From Chryseobacterium artocarpi (lineage in GTDB: Bacteria; Bacteroidota; Bacteroidia; Flavobacteriales; Weeksellaceae): a DNA stretch of 64,000 nt. Location of the stretch: positions 124,001 to 188,000 of the forward strand of contig NZ_MAYH01000045.1 in the NCBI RefSeq assembly GCF_001684975.1, read 5' to 3'. This document shows, in pieces, positions 15,995 to 25,375 of this stretch (position 1 is its first letter; each line of letters begins with the position of its first letter). Under the pieces are notes generated by a model, which saw nothing but the letters and a program-made list of their open reading frames with translations, had not been told where the DNA came from and did no database searches. The position numbers were made by a program, and so were the translations under genes.

Positions 15995-17857
15995 TTAACG
16001 TCCTAAATAGACTAGTAAAACGTTAATGTCGGCTGGAGAAACACCGCTTATCCTTCCTGCCTGTGCGATAGTCTTAGGACGAACGTTAGACATCTTCTGT
16101 TTTGCTTCTGCTGAAAGACTTGAAAGCTTCATATAATCAAAATCTTCAGGGATTTTAATGTTTTCAAGACGGTTTAGTTTAGCTACATTTTCCTTTTCTT
16201 TTTCAATATATCCTTTATACTTGATGTTGATTTCAGCTTGTTCTCTTACTTCTTCATTGTATTGGGATGAAGTTTCTTTAATGAAATCAATTTCATCAAG
16301 TTTTTCTAAAGTGATATTAGGTCTTGTAAGAATTTGTGCAGCTCTATAGGCTTGATCTACAGGACTGCTTTCTACAGATGCCAGAACTGGGTTTATTATT
16401 CCTGGTTTTAAAGAAGTTTCGCGTAAAAACTCTTCAAGTTGTTGACTTTCAGTTATTTTGGTTTCTACTTTTCTTAATCTTTCTTCTTTTGCTAATCCTA
16501 GATGGTATGCTTTCTCAGTTAATCTGATATCTGCATTATCTTGTCTTAATAAAAGTCTGTATTCGGCACGTGAAGTAAACATTCTATATGGCTCTTCTGT
16601 TCCTTTTGTGATAAGATCATCAATCAATACACCAATGTAAGCTTCATCTCTGTTAAGAATGAAATCTCCTTTTTCATGTACTTTATTGTGAGCATTGATT
16701 CCGGCAATCAAACCTTGTCCGGCTGCTTCTTCATATCCTGTAGTACCATTGATCTGCCCAGCGAAATATAAATTATCAATTAATTTTGTTTCTAGGGTAT
16801 GCTTCAATTGGGTAGGAGGGAAGTAGTCGTATTCGATTGCGTATCCCGGACGGAAAACTTTTACATTCTCAAATCCTGGAATATGTTTCATTGCTTTGAT
16901 CTGTACATCTTCCGGAAGAGAAGAACTGAATCCGTTTACATAAATTTCTACAGTTTTCCATCCTTCAGGTTCTACGAAAAGCTGGTGTCTGTTTCTTTCA
17001 GCAAAACGATTAATTTTATCTTCAATACTTGGGCAGTATCTTGGACCTAAACTTTGAATCGTTCCATTGAACATTGGACTCCTATCGAAACCTTCGCGAA
17101 GAATATCATGAACAGTTTCGTTCGTATATACAATATGACAACTTAATTGTTTTGTTAATTTCGGAGTATCAAGGTAGCTGAACTTTTGAGGATTTTCGTC
17201 TCCTTTTTGTTCTTCCATTTTTGAATAATCCAAACTTCTTCCATCAACTCTTGGTGGGGTACCAGTTTTCATTCTTCCGGCTTCGAAACCTAAAGTTACT
17301 AATTGTTCGGTGATTCCAAATGCTCTTGGTTCACCCATTCTTCCACCGCCTAATTGTTTATCTCCAACGTGAATTAATCCATTTAAAAAAGTTCCGTTTG
17401 TTAAAACTACAGATCTTCCCTTTATCTCAATTCCTAAAGAAGTAATTACTCCGGTTACTTTATTATTTTCAATAACCAGTTGTTTCACCATATCCTGAAA
17501 GAAATCAAGATTAGGAGTATTCTCTAATGCAAGTCGCCATTCTTCGGCAAAAAGCATTCTATCATTTTGGGTTCTTGGGGACCACATTGCAGGACCTTTT
17601 GAAAGATTCAGCATTTTAAATTGGATGGCAGATTTGTCTGCTACGATTCCGGAGTATCCACCCATCGCGTCAATCTCTCTTACGATTTGTCCTTTTGCGA
17701 TTCCACCCATTGCGGGGTTGCAACTCATCTGTCCGATGGTCTGCATATTCATTGTAATCAATAGAGTTTTTGAACCCAGGTTGGCTGCCGCTGCTGCTGC
17801 TTCACATCCTGCGTGTCCTGCACCTACTACGATCACGTCATATATTTCTGAAATCAT
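15995..17857 (-). CDS. mnmG: tRNA uridine-5-carboxymethylaminomethyl modification enzyme MnmG
   Basis: MnmG (GidA) is an FAD protein that, with the GTPase MnmE, installs the carboxymethylaminomethyl group on U34 of tRNAs reading NNA/NNG codons. The 620 residues match the full-length family. The dinucleotide motif VVGAGHAGCEAA is at residues 10-21, and GGIAKGQIVREIDAMGG, GTFLNGLIHVG and the C-terminal helical region are present. Perfect parS sites lie just downstream and upstream. Classical gidA is also origin-linked in many genomes. Confidence 0.96.
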   Translation of the reverse strand: MISEIYDVIVVGAGHAGCEAAAAAANLGSKTLLITMNMQTIGQMSCNPAMGGIAKGQIVREIDAMGGYSGIVADKSAIQFKMLNLSKGPAMWSPRTQNDRMLFAEEWRLALENTPNLDFFQDMVKQLVIENNKVTGVITSLGIEIKGRSVVLTNGTFLNGLIHVGDKQLGGGRMGEPRAFGITEQLVTLGFEAGRMKTGTPPRVDGRSLDYSKMEEQKGDENPQKFSYLDTPKLTKQLSCHIVYTNETVHDILREGFDRSPMFNGTIQSLGPRYCPSIEDKINRFAERNRHQLFVEPEGWKTVEIYVNGFSSSLPEDVQIKAMKHIPGFENVKVFRPGYAIEYDYFPPTQLKHTLETKLIDNLYFAGQINGTTGYEEAAGQGLIAGINAHNKVHEKGDFILNRDEAYIGVLIDDLITKGTEEPYRMFTSRAEYRLLLRQDNADIRLTEKAYHLGLAKEERLRKVETKITESQQLEEFLRETSLKPGIINPVLASVESSPVDQAYRAAQILTRPNITLEKLDEIDFIKETSSQYNEEVREQAEINIKYKGYIEKEKENVAKLNRLENIKIPEDFDYMKLSSLSAEAKQKMSNVRPKTIAQAGRISGVSPADINVLLVYLGR

Positions 17858-17902
17858 TTTTATCTCGCTTATTTAAGCCTTAAACCTTAACTTTAACCTT
17901 AA

Positions 17903-17918
17903 TGTTTCACGTGAAACA
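17903..17918. promoter_or_regulatory. parS: parS chromosome-partitioning site 2
   Basis: This is a second perfect TGTTTCACGTGAAACA palindrome, with symmetry extending to 17901-17920, in the spacer between the ybeY stop and the mnmG start. The two sites are 1,932 bp apart and bracket mnmG. Confidence 0.93.
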
Positions 17919-18003
17919 TTTTTGAAGAATGCACTCTAGGTAAACATATATTGTTGCTAGAATTGAGTACTTTAGATATCGGACTTTAAGTGATTATTTA
18001 ATT

Positions 18004-18423
18004 CTAATTCTTTAAATCTCTATATTTAGATAAGTACAGATCTTCCATTCTTCGCATCTCTTTTTCCTCTTCTTCCGTCTTGTCTTTATACCCTATAAGG
18101 TGTAAAATACCATGGGCTAAAACTCTTCTTAATTCATCTTCATAATCTCGGGAAAGGGTAGAGGCGTTGTCTGAAATGCGTTGCAAAGATACAAAAATCT
18201 CAGCGCTTATTGTCTTACCTTTTACATAATCAAAAGTGATGATATCGGTATAATAATCATGCTGTAAATAATCCTGATTGATCTTTAAAAGATATTCATC
18301 ATCACAGAAAATGTAATTGATTTCTCCTAGTTTTTTTCCTTCTGAAAGAATAAGATCTTCCAGCCATTTTTTGTAATCTGTATCTACCGATTCTGGTAAA
18401 TTTTCGTAAAAGAATTGTATCAT
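18004..18423 (-). CDS. ybeY: Endoribonuclease YbeY, rRNA maturation factor
   Basis: YbeY is a metal-dependent RNase involved in 16S rRNA 3'-end maturation and ribosome quality control. The 139 residues fit the family. The metal site usually reads HGxLHLxGYDH; here it is HGILHLIGYKD, so the first two His are present but the third is replaced by Asp. The preceding segment with TDIITFDY is typical. It starts 4 bases after the patatin-like gene's stop on the same strand, so cotranscription is likely. Confidence 0.93.
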   Translation of the reverse strand: MIQFFYENLPESVDTDYKKWLEDLILSEGKKLGEINYIFCDDEYLLKINQDYLQHDYYTDIITFDYVKGKTISAEIFVSLQRISDNASTLSRDYEDELRRVLAHGILHLIGYKDKTEEEEKEMRRMEDLYLSKYRDLKN

Positions 18424-18427
18424 TGTA

Positions 18428-20584
18428 TTAAAACCAGTGTCCTAAAATAACACTGAATATGCCTTTTTGATTGTTTTTTAGTGAATGGCTAAAGTTTACC
18501 TTTATCTGCCCGAAAGGAGATTTGTAACCAGCCGTAAGTCCAAGCGAGCTGAAATTTACTTTAACTGCATCTTCAAATTTAATGTCATTTGAAAGGTTTG
18601 CAAAGCTAAAGTTTCCGCTGATAAAATAATTTTTATTAAACCTAAACTGAAGATCATTGGATGCTAAGATCACGTTATTGGTATGAAGTTGGGCAAAATA
18701 AAATCCTGCAAAACTTTTAAAATTAATAATGTTTTGTTCAAATAATCCACCTAATCTGAACTGATAGTAAGAAGGAAGGTTATCTCCAAGAGTTACGCCT
18801 CCAAATAGATTTAAACGGTAAGTGAATTGTTTTCCAAGAGGAATATTAATCTTTAAATCTGCCTTTATCTGAACGATTCGTTTTTCAACTTCGGATTTTA
18901 AAAGATCTACAACCTTTCCTTCTGCTGCAAAATAAACCCCTTTAGTCGGGAATTCCTTATCGTCTTGCGTATCTGTTTTAAGAAATACATATGGATTTAA
19001 AAAGCGGCTGTAACGTCTATTATCGCCGTTAATTTCCGCTTTAAAGTAATCATGACTAATACCACCACCGATGGCGTATTTATCCTTCCATACAGACTGT
19101 ATATAAGCCTCATTTCGCATCCATTCCCATTTATCAATAACATTATTATCTACATTTTTAAGATCAAAGCTCATTCCTGAAGAATAAATACCAAATCCCG
19201 GAATATATCCGTTATCAATAAAGTAGTTTAGATAATATCGAAGCTTGTCACCAACGATGACATCCACAGAAAGGTTGGAGTTTTTAAATAAAAGTCTCTT
19301 TGCAGAGTAATTTAAAAGAAGCCCGGTTTTGAAAACTTCGTCATAATGAAGTCCGAATTTTAAGAAATGACGGGCATCATCTTCGGTCACATAAAGCTTT
19401 AAATAATTAGCATCATTCTCCTGAACGATATCGTAATTGATAAATTTATAGTTGTTGGTAGCAACGAGTTTATCAATCATTTTATTAATGCTTCCATAAG
19501 TCTGCAGAGAGGGAAGACGTAGTCCCATTTTACCTAAAGTATAGTTTTTACCATAAATTTTACTTCCTTCTATGGAAATACTGTCTATCTTATATACGTT
19601 AGAATATATGGGGTTTACACGTTGTCTGAGACGGTCAAAAGGACGTTTTGGCAATTGATCGAGAACCTGAGTATATTTTAAGCCTTCTACATAGCCGCTG
19701 TCAAGAATTTTCTTCTTGTCATCATAGCTTGTAGCTGACATTCCTTTAAGATTAGGCTTAATATTGATGTCTGTATATTTATATTGTTTTCTGGTGTCTC
19801 TTTTAATCCCAAAATCAATAACCTGATTAAGGATGGAAATAATGTTATTTAAGTCCTCTCTTTTGGAAAGATCCTGGTTAAGATCCACACCGATGACAAT
19901 ATCAATTCCTTTATCCTTTAAAGGCTTTGATGGATAATTTACAGTCATTGCTCCATCTATATAAATACTATCTCCAATTTTAACGGGATCCATTAAAGAA
20001 GGAAACGCTGAACTTGCCATAATAGATTGTACAAGATCACCTTTTTCGAAAATCTGCATATTTCCACTTTCAAGATTGGTGGCAACACATAAAAAAGGAA
20101 TAGGCATCTTAGAAAAGTCCTCGATATTGGAAACATTTTTAAAAAGTTCTTTTAAAAGATAAACGTTTCTCTGTCCTGTACTGATGGAAGAGGGAAGTGT
20201 AATTTTCCCATTTTTTAAAGGAATAGATAAAAGATATTTGTCAACAGATTTATTGAAAAAACTTGCTTCCTGTCTGGATTTTGGATCCATAATCAAAGAA
20301 TAGAAATCGGTGTCCATGACAATTTTTTCTATTTCTTTACCAGAATATCCGGAAGCGTACAGTCCGCCCACAATGGCTCCCATACTCGTTCCGGAAATAT
20401 AATCTACTTTTACTCCCAAAGAATCTAATACTTTAAGTACTCCGACATGTGAAAAACCTTTAGCACCACCACCGGCGAGCGATAGTCCTATTTTGGGGTT
20501 CTTGGGAATCACTAAATCTTTTTTTACCTGTGATTGAAACCACAGTAGCTGGAATACGAAAAGAAGAATCAGGAGTTTTCTCAT
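18428..20584 (-). CDS. Patatin-like phospholipase with outer-membrane barrel domain
   Basis: This 718-residue protein has a signal peptide (about 1-18), then a patatin domain with the oxyanion motif GGGAKG near residue 37, the nucleophile elbow GTSMG near 63, and the catalytic Asp in DGAMTVNYP. A POTRA-like linker follows (about 320-400), then a C-terminal Omp85/BamA-type beta barrel ending in Phe (VILGHWF). This is the type Vd-like patatin architecture common in Bacteroidota, sited at the outer membrane with lipase activity expected. It starts 2 bases after the murF-alr stop and lies in a run murF-alr, patatin, ybeY. Confidence 0.92.
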   Translation of the reverse strand: MRKLLILLFVFQLLWFQSQVKKDLVIPKNPKIGLSLAGGGAKGFSHVGVLKVLDSLGVKVDYISGTSMGAIVGGLYASGYSGKEIEKIVMDTDFYSLIMDPKSRQEASFFNKSVDKYLLSIPLKNGKITLPSSISTGQRNVYLLKELFKNVSNIEDFSKMPIPFLCVATNLESGNMQIFEKGDLVQSIMASSAFPSLMDPVKIGDSIYIDGAMTVNYPSKPLKDKGIDIVIGVDLNQDLSKREDLNNIISILNQVIDFGIKRDTRKQYKYTDINIKPNLKGMSATSYDDKKKILDSGYVEGLKYTQVLDQLPKRPFDRLRQRVNPIYSNVYKIDSISIEGSKIYGKNYTLGKMGLRLPSLQTYGSINKMIDKLVATNNYKFINYDIVQENDANYLKLYVTEDDARHFLKFGLHYDEVFKTGLLLNYSAKRLLFKNSNLSVDVIVGDKLRYYLNYFIDNGYIPGFGIYSSGMSFDLKNVDNNVIDKWEWMRNEAYIQSVWKDKYAIGGGISHDYFKAEINGDNRRYSRFLNPYVFLKTDTQDDKEFPTKGVYFAAEGKVVDLLKSEVEKRIVQIKADLKINIPLGKQFTYRLNLFGGVTLGDNLPSYYQFRLGGLFEQNIINFKSFAGFYFAQLHTNNVILASNDLQFRFNKNYFISGNFSFANLSNDIKFEDAVKVNFSSLGLTAGYKSPFGQIKVNFSHSLKNNQKGIFSVILGHWF

Positions 20585-20586
20585 AG

Positions 20587-23031
20587 TTAATCTTTTATAT
20601 ATATCCGTTTCACCCGAGGTGAAATGGATGTTAATACTTCATAGGTTATAGTTTTGCAGTAATCTGCAAATTCTTTTAAACTTGGTTTTGCATTAAAGAC
20701 GGTTACCATATCACCTTCCTTTACATTGGGAACGTGATCTACGTTAAGCATCATCATATCCATACAGATGTTTCCTACAATTGGAGCCAATGTTTTGTTG
20801 ACGCCAAGGCTTCCAACCTGGTTGCCTATTAATCTTGGAATACCATCTGCATATCCTACAGGAATGGTAGCAATCTTTGTAAGATGGTCTGTTTTAAATC
20901 TTCTGCTGTATCCCACAGATTCACCGTCTTCCACCATTGATATCTGTGAAATTACGGTTTTAAAACTTACCACAGACTGTAATTGTTTTTGTATTTGAGG
21001 ATTGGGTGATTCTCCAAGCATTCCTATACCGATTCTTACCATGTCATATTGGTGATCTGTGTAGCTTGTAATACCGGAAGAATTTAAAATATGTCGGATA
21101 GGAGAATATCCTAATTTTTCAATCAGATAGCTTGAATTTTTATCAAATGTCTTTAATTGATCCAATGTAAAAGCCTTTTCTTCAGGAACATCGGATGATG
21201 ACAAATGACTGAACATACTTTGAACTTTAAGATTTTTACTACTTAAAGTTTCACTTAACTGATCCAATTCAAAACCTTTAAATCCAAGACGGTGCATTCC
21301 TGTCTCTAATTTAATATGGATAGGGTATTTCTTATCATATCCGGATTTTTGTACAGCCTCATAGAATAATTCCAAAACCCTGAAGCTATAAATTTCAGGC
21401 TCAAGATTGTATTCTATAATAGTCTGGTAACTGTGTTGTTCAGGATTCATTACCACAATAGGAGTGGTGATTCCTTTTTTACGAAGTTCAACACCTTCAT
21501 CTGCAAAAGCTACTCCAAGATAATCGATATGGTGATGTTGTAAAAATTCTGAAATTTCATAGCTGCCCAAACCATAAGCATTCGCTTTTACCATAGCCAT
21601 CATTTTTGTTTGCGGCTTTAAAAGAGATTTATGGTAATTGATATTATGAAGAATGGCATTCAGATTAATTTCTAAAACGGTATCATGTTTTCTAAGCTCA
21701 AGAATATCTTTTAATTTTTCAATTTCAAATTTTCTTGCGCCTTTCAAAAGAATGATTTGATTTTCTATTTCAGATAAATGTTTACTTTCAATAAGTTCTT
21801 TGGTATCTATGAAAGTATATGTTTTAGATTTGAATAATTCACTATATTTTGAAATTTTATCACCAATCAGAAATACAGAATCGAAATGTTGTTCATTCAC
21901 AAGCTCAGAAACTTCTTCATACAATTCCTGAGAATTGGTACTCACCCCTACGATGTCTGTTAAGACCAAAGATTTTTTCGGTTTATTATATTCATTCAAA
22001 AATTGAAGTGCAGTTTTCAAAGAATCAAGATCAAGATTGAAAGAATCGTTGATGACAATATTGTCTTTAATTCCTTCAATCGCTTCAAGCCTCATTTCGA
22101 CGGCTTTTAAAAGGTTGATTTTTTCGACGATCTTTTTATTTTCGACCTGTAACACCTTTAGGACTGTAATAAGCGCCGTAGCATTGGTCAATGTCGATTC
22201 GTCTCTTTGATGAGCCGGAAAACTGATTTCTTCGCCAAAATAGTCAACAATGATATTTTCATCTTTTATATTTTTTTTGATGAAGACCTGATTTTCATTT
22301 TTGAACCCGTAAGAGATTAATTTTTTATCAGCGTATAATTTTTTAATTTTTTCATCTACTAAAGAATGATCACCATTATAAATGATTACTTCAGAATCTT
22401 TGAAAAGTTTAATTTTTTCATCGATCAGTTCTTCCTCAGAAGAAAAGTTGGCAGCATGAGCTGTTCCTATATGCGTTAACAATCCAATTTGAGGATGGAA
22501 AATATTTTCAAGCTTTTCCATTTCATCCGGGTGAGAAATTCCTACTTCAAAAATTCCCAATTCATGAGAATCGTTGATCTGAAGAAGGGAAAGAGGAAGT
22601 CCTATCTGAGAATTAAAGCTTTTTGGGCTTTTTACTGTTGGAAATTCATTCCACAGACATTGATATAACCATTCCTTTAAAATAGTTTTTCCATTACTTC
22701 CAGTGATTCCGATGGATCGTAAATGAGAATTTTCGAAGTGATGCTTTGATAATTGTTGTAGAAAATCCACAGAATTTTTAACAATAATCCACGTTATATT
22801 TTCAAACTGTGGATGTTCATGTTCAGAAATAATAATATTAATTCCTCTGTCAATGGCAGCTTCAATGAACTTTTCACCAGAATTTTTATGTGTATTAATA
22901 GCTATAAATGCAGTATTCTTAATTGAATAAATAATTCTGCTGTCATACGCTATATTTTTAACCACTAGACTTTTGTCTCCAATAACCTGTGCATTGGTGA
23001 TTTCTGCAATTTGTTGTACTGTATAGTTCAT
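20587..23031 (-). CDS. MurF-alanine racemase fusion protein
   Basis: This 814-residue bifunctional enzyme couples two steps of peptidoglycan precursor synthesis. Residues about 1-440 are MurF-like (UDP-MurNAc-tripeptide:D-Ala-D-Ala ligase), with the ATP loop GITGSNGKT near 110. Residues about 455-814 are alanine racemase, with the PLP lysine in MAMVKANAYGLGSYE and the later VRIGIGMLGESP. The fused form is characteristic of Bacteroidota. In some fusions the MurF half has diverged; here its ATP loop is intact, so activity is plausible. It heads an operon with the patatin-like protein and ybeY. Confidence 0.95.
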   Translation of the reverse strand: MNYTVQQIAEITNAQVIGDKSLVVKNIAYDSRIIYSIKNTAFIAINTHKNSGEKFIEAAIDRGINIIISEHEHPQFENITWIIVKNSVDFLQQLSKHHFENSHLRSIGITGSNGKTILKEWLYQCLWNEFPTVKSPKSFNSQIGLPLSLLQINDSHELGIFEVGISHPDEMEKLENIFHPQIGLLTHIGTAHAANFSSEEELIDEKIKLFKDSEVIIYNGDHSLVDEKIKKLYADKKLISYGFKNENQVFIKKNIKDENIIVDYFGEEISFPAHQRDESTLTNATALITVLKVLQVENKKIVEKINLLKAVEMRLEAIEGIKDNIVINDSFNLDLDSLKTALQFLNEYNKPKKSLVLTDIVGVSTNSQELYEEVSELVNEQHFDSVFLIGDKISKYSELFKSKTYTFIDTKELIESKHLSEIENQIILLKGARKFEIEKLKDILELRKHDTVLEINLNAILHNINYHKSLLKPQTKMMAMVKANAYGLGSYEISEFLQHHHIDYLGVAFADEGVELRKKGITTPIVVMNPEQHSYQTIIEYNLEPEIYSFRVLELFYEAVQKSGYDKKYPIHIKLETGMHRLGFKGFELDQLSETLSSKNLKVQSMFSHLSSSDVPEEKAFTLDQLKTFDKNSSYLIEKLGYSPIRHILNSSGITSYTDHQYDMVRIGIGMLGESPNPQIQKQLQSVVSFKTVISQISMVEDGESVGYSRRFKTDHLTKIATIPVGYADGIPRLIGNQVGSLGVNKTLAPIVGNICMDMMMLNVDHVPNVKEGDMVTVFNAKPSLKEFADYCKTITYEVLTSISPRVKRIYIKD

Positions 23032-23180
23032 TGGTGCCCTTTCTGCTTTATTTTAAGGCGAAAAAGCAATAGGGAAAAATTGCCAAAAGAATAATAGCTC
23101 TTATTGGTTAGCTAATTTTTTCATTTTGAAATTTTAGAATATTGCTTTCACGTTTTTCATTTATATTAAGTGAATATATT

Positions 23181-23220
23181 TTATGTTTGATGCATTCAGC
23201 TTATGTTTGATGCATTCAGC
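23181..23220. repeat. Perfect 20-bp tandem duplication
   Basis: TTATGTTTGATGCATTCAGC occurs twice, back to back (23181-23200 and 23201-23220), in the spacer between tdk and murF-alr. It is probably a recent slippage duplication. It lies just beyond the tdk stop and upstream of murF-alr, where it could affect a promoter. Confidence 0.9.
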
Positions 23221-23242
23221 ATTTACTGTGCGTCGTATATTA

Positions 23243-23830
23243 TTATTTCCTTTTTGAAAGCACTTCATCAATAAATACACGCCGGCTTACAGCTTCATAG
23301 CTTTCAGTTTCTCCCAGCTCTACCAGATCGTTTCCTTGGGAAGTTCTCATGGAGTAGTTGGCAAGATTACCTGTTCTCTTGCAAATAGCATGCACTTTTG
23401 TAACATATTCTGCGGTAGCCATCAAATTGGGCATTGGTCCGAAAGGGCGACCCAGAAAATCCATGTCTAATCCTGCAATTACAACTCGTATTCCGCTATT
23501 GGCTAATTGGTTGGCAACATCTACAATGCTTTCATCAAAGAATTGTGCTTCATCTATTGCAACTACATCACAATTGGAAGCAAGCAGAAGAATCTCATTC
23601 GGATTTTCTACTGCAGTACTACGAATTTTATTCTGATTATGAGAAACAACATCCTCCTCAGAATACCGGATATCCAGTTTCGGTTTAAAAATTTCTACAT
23701 TCTGTCCTGCCATTTCTGCTCTACGCAATCTTCGGATCAACTCCTCGGTTTTACCCGAAAACATAGAGCCACAAATCACTTCCATCCAACCACTTTGTTT
23801 GGAATGATTAATTGTATTTTCTAAAAACAT
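23243..23830 (-). CDS. tdk: Thymidine kinase
   Basis: This type II (TK1-like) thymidine kinase phosphorylates thymidine to dTMP in nucleotide salvage. The 195 residues include the P-loop CGSMFSGKTEELIRRLRR near residue 20, the acidic pair AIDEAQFF (catalytic Glu), and AGLDMDFLGRPFGP. The structural zinc cysteines common to many TK1 enzymes are not evident: only one Cys remains in the lasso region (HAICKRTGNLANY). Divergent from the acidic repeat protein gene at 23892. Confidence 0.94.
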   Translation of the reverse strand: MFLENTINHSKQSGWMEVICGSMFSGKTEELIRRLRRAEMAGQNVEIFKPKLDIRYSEEDVVSHNQNKIRSTAVENPNEILLLASNCDVVAIDEAQFFDESIVDVANQLANSGIRVVIAGLDMDFLGRPFGPMPNLMATAEYVTKVHAICKRTGNLANYSMRTSQGNDLVELGETESYEAVSRRVFIDEVLSKRK

Positions 23831-23891
23831 TTGTTAAATTAGCCGTATATTTTCAACATCAAAAGTAAGCAATTTTAATAAGAATCTTATT

Positions 23892-25373
23892 ATGCAAAAT
23901 ATCCAAGATTTAAAGGAAAAGATTTTTTTTGAATCCATGAATATCATCGATAATCTGGACAAAATAAATAATGTGGACGAATTACTTTCCAAGCAAGATC
24001 TTGTAGATGAGCTTGCTAACAGGATTTCTTTTTTGAAATTACTGGAAAAAAATATTGAATACTTTGTTGCAGAATCACCATTACAGCACTCGGAAATGAA
24101 CTCTGCTTCTTTTGTTTCAGGAGAACTTGATCATCATGATTCCGGAAATGAAGTGACTGAAGAGGAAGCTATTTTTAATAATGAACTGAACGAAATAGAT
24201 GAGCATGAAAATGACACCTTTATCATAGGCTCTGAAGAAGAGGAAGCGGTTTTCAATAATCAGTTAAATGAAATTGTTGAAAATGAATTCCATGAAAATA
24301 TTGTCAGTTTTGTAGAGGAAAACAACGAAGATCAAATAGCTGAAAAAACTCATGAACATTCATCATATGAGGATGTTACAGAAGAAGAAGCAATCTTTAA
24401 TAATCAACTGAACGGAATAGATGAAAATGAGCTGTCACTTTCTGATGAAGCTGTTTTGAACTTTGTAGATGAAGAAAAAATACTTGCTGATGCTCAGCCG
24501 GATTCGGACGAAGATATCAATGAAGATATGTTTGTAAATGAGGAGACAGAAGAGGAAGCTATTTTTAACAATCAGCTGAATGAAATTGATACTGATGATG
24601 AATCTGAAAAGAATGAAGTAGATTATGCTGCGGTAAGTGATACAAGAGAAAATAAAGTAACAGAAATTATTCCAAGTATTTTTGATACGGAAATGCTTGA
24701 TGATGAAATATTAATGGAAGAAACCGAAGAACAGTTTGTTACTTCCAATATTTCTTTAGAACAGGGAGAATTAGTTTCTGAAACTTCCAATGTTGATAAT
24801 ATTCTGAATGAGATCAAAAATGACCATTTCGAAGAAGAAAAACAAGAAGAACAAGTTCTTGCGGAAGTTTATGACCGAAGAAAAATTGTTGAAATAGACA
24901 AACCTGTTCCTGAAGAAACAGAAAAACATCCTTCTGATGAAAGTTTTGAAAACTTAGATAAATATAATCAGGAGAAAAAAATAAAATTAGCCAATATTAA
25001 AGGGTTGAAAGCTGTTCAAACTCTCTTTGATGATGATCCTCTGGAAAGAGAATTTCCAAAAGAAAATCAATCAGCACCAATAAAGGAGGATACAGGAAGT
25101 ATTCTTAAATCTAATATTCCTACCAACCTTATGGAGGTAGAAAAGTCAAAACCTGAGTTTAAACTTGATTTGAATGATAGAATTGCCTTTTCCAAAATGT
25201 TGTTTGAAGGAAGCCAGGCAGATCTGAATGATACCGTAGCCCAGCTGAACCATTTCAAAACACTGGAGGAAGCCAAAGAATACCTGAGCGACCTTTATTA
25301 TGACAGAAAATGGAGTAATGTGGATGAATATGCACAGCGACTTTGGATATTGGTGGAAAATAAATTCTTATAA
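23892..25373 (+). CDS. Acidic repeat protein of unknown function
   Basis: This 493-residue, strongly acidic protein has no signal peptide or membrane segment. The first 60 residues look helical and hydrophobic enough to fold (IQDLKEKIFFESMNIIDNLDKI). The middle contains four copies of a block close to TEEEAIFNNQLNEID, spaced irregularly over about residues 90-230 and separated by Glu/Asp-rich spacers. The C-terminal 65 residues (from LNDRIAFSKMLFEG to LWILVENKFL) again look like a compact helical domain. I know no function. It is followed after 2 bases by rsmI, so it heads that operon. Confidence 0.85.
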   Translation: MQNIQDLKEKIFFESMNIIDNLDKINNVDELLSKQDLVDELANRISFLKLLEKNIEYFVAESPLQHSEMNSASFVSGELDHHDSGNEVTEEEAIFNNELNEIDEHENDTFIIGSEEEEAVFNNQLNEIVENEFHENIVSFVEENNEDQIAEKTHEHSSYEDVTEEEAIFNNQLNGIDENELSLSDEAVLNFVDEEKILADAQPDSDEDINEDMFVNEETEEEAIFNNQLNEIDTDDESEKNEVDYAAVSDTRENKVTEIIPSIFDTEMLDDEILMEETEEQFVTSNISLEQGELVSETSNVDNILNEIKNDHFEEEKQEEQVLAEVYDRRKIVEIDKPVPEETEKHPSDESFENLDKYNQEKKIKLANIKGLKAVQTLFDDDPLEREFPKENQSAPIKEDTGSILKSNIPTNLMEVEKSKPEFKLDLNDRIAFSKMLFEGSQADLNDTVAQLNHFKTLEEAKEYLSDLYYDRKWSNVDEYAQRLWILVENKFL

Positions 25374-25375
25374 TT

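Noticed and set aside
23042..23125. Small minus-strand frame MKKLANQ followed in another frame by a hydrophobic stretch ending in a stop
   Set aside because: It would need a frameshift to give a 20-odd residue membrane peptide; no evidence that it is or was a gene.
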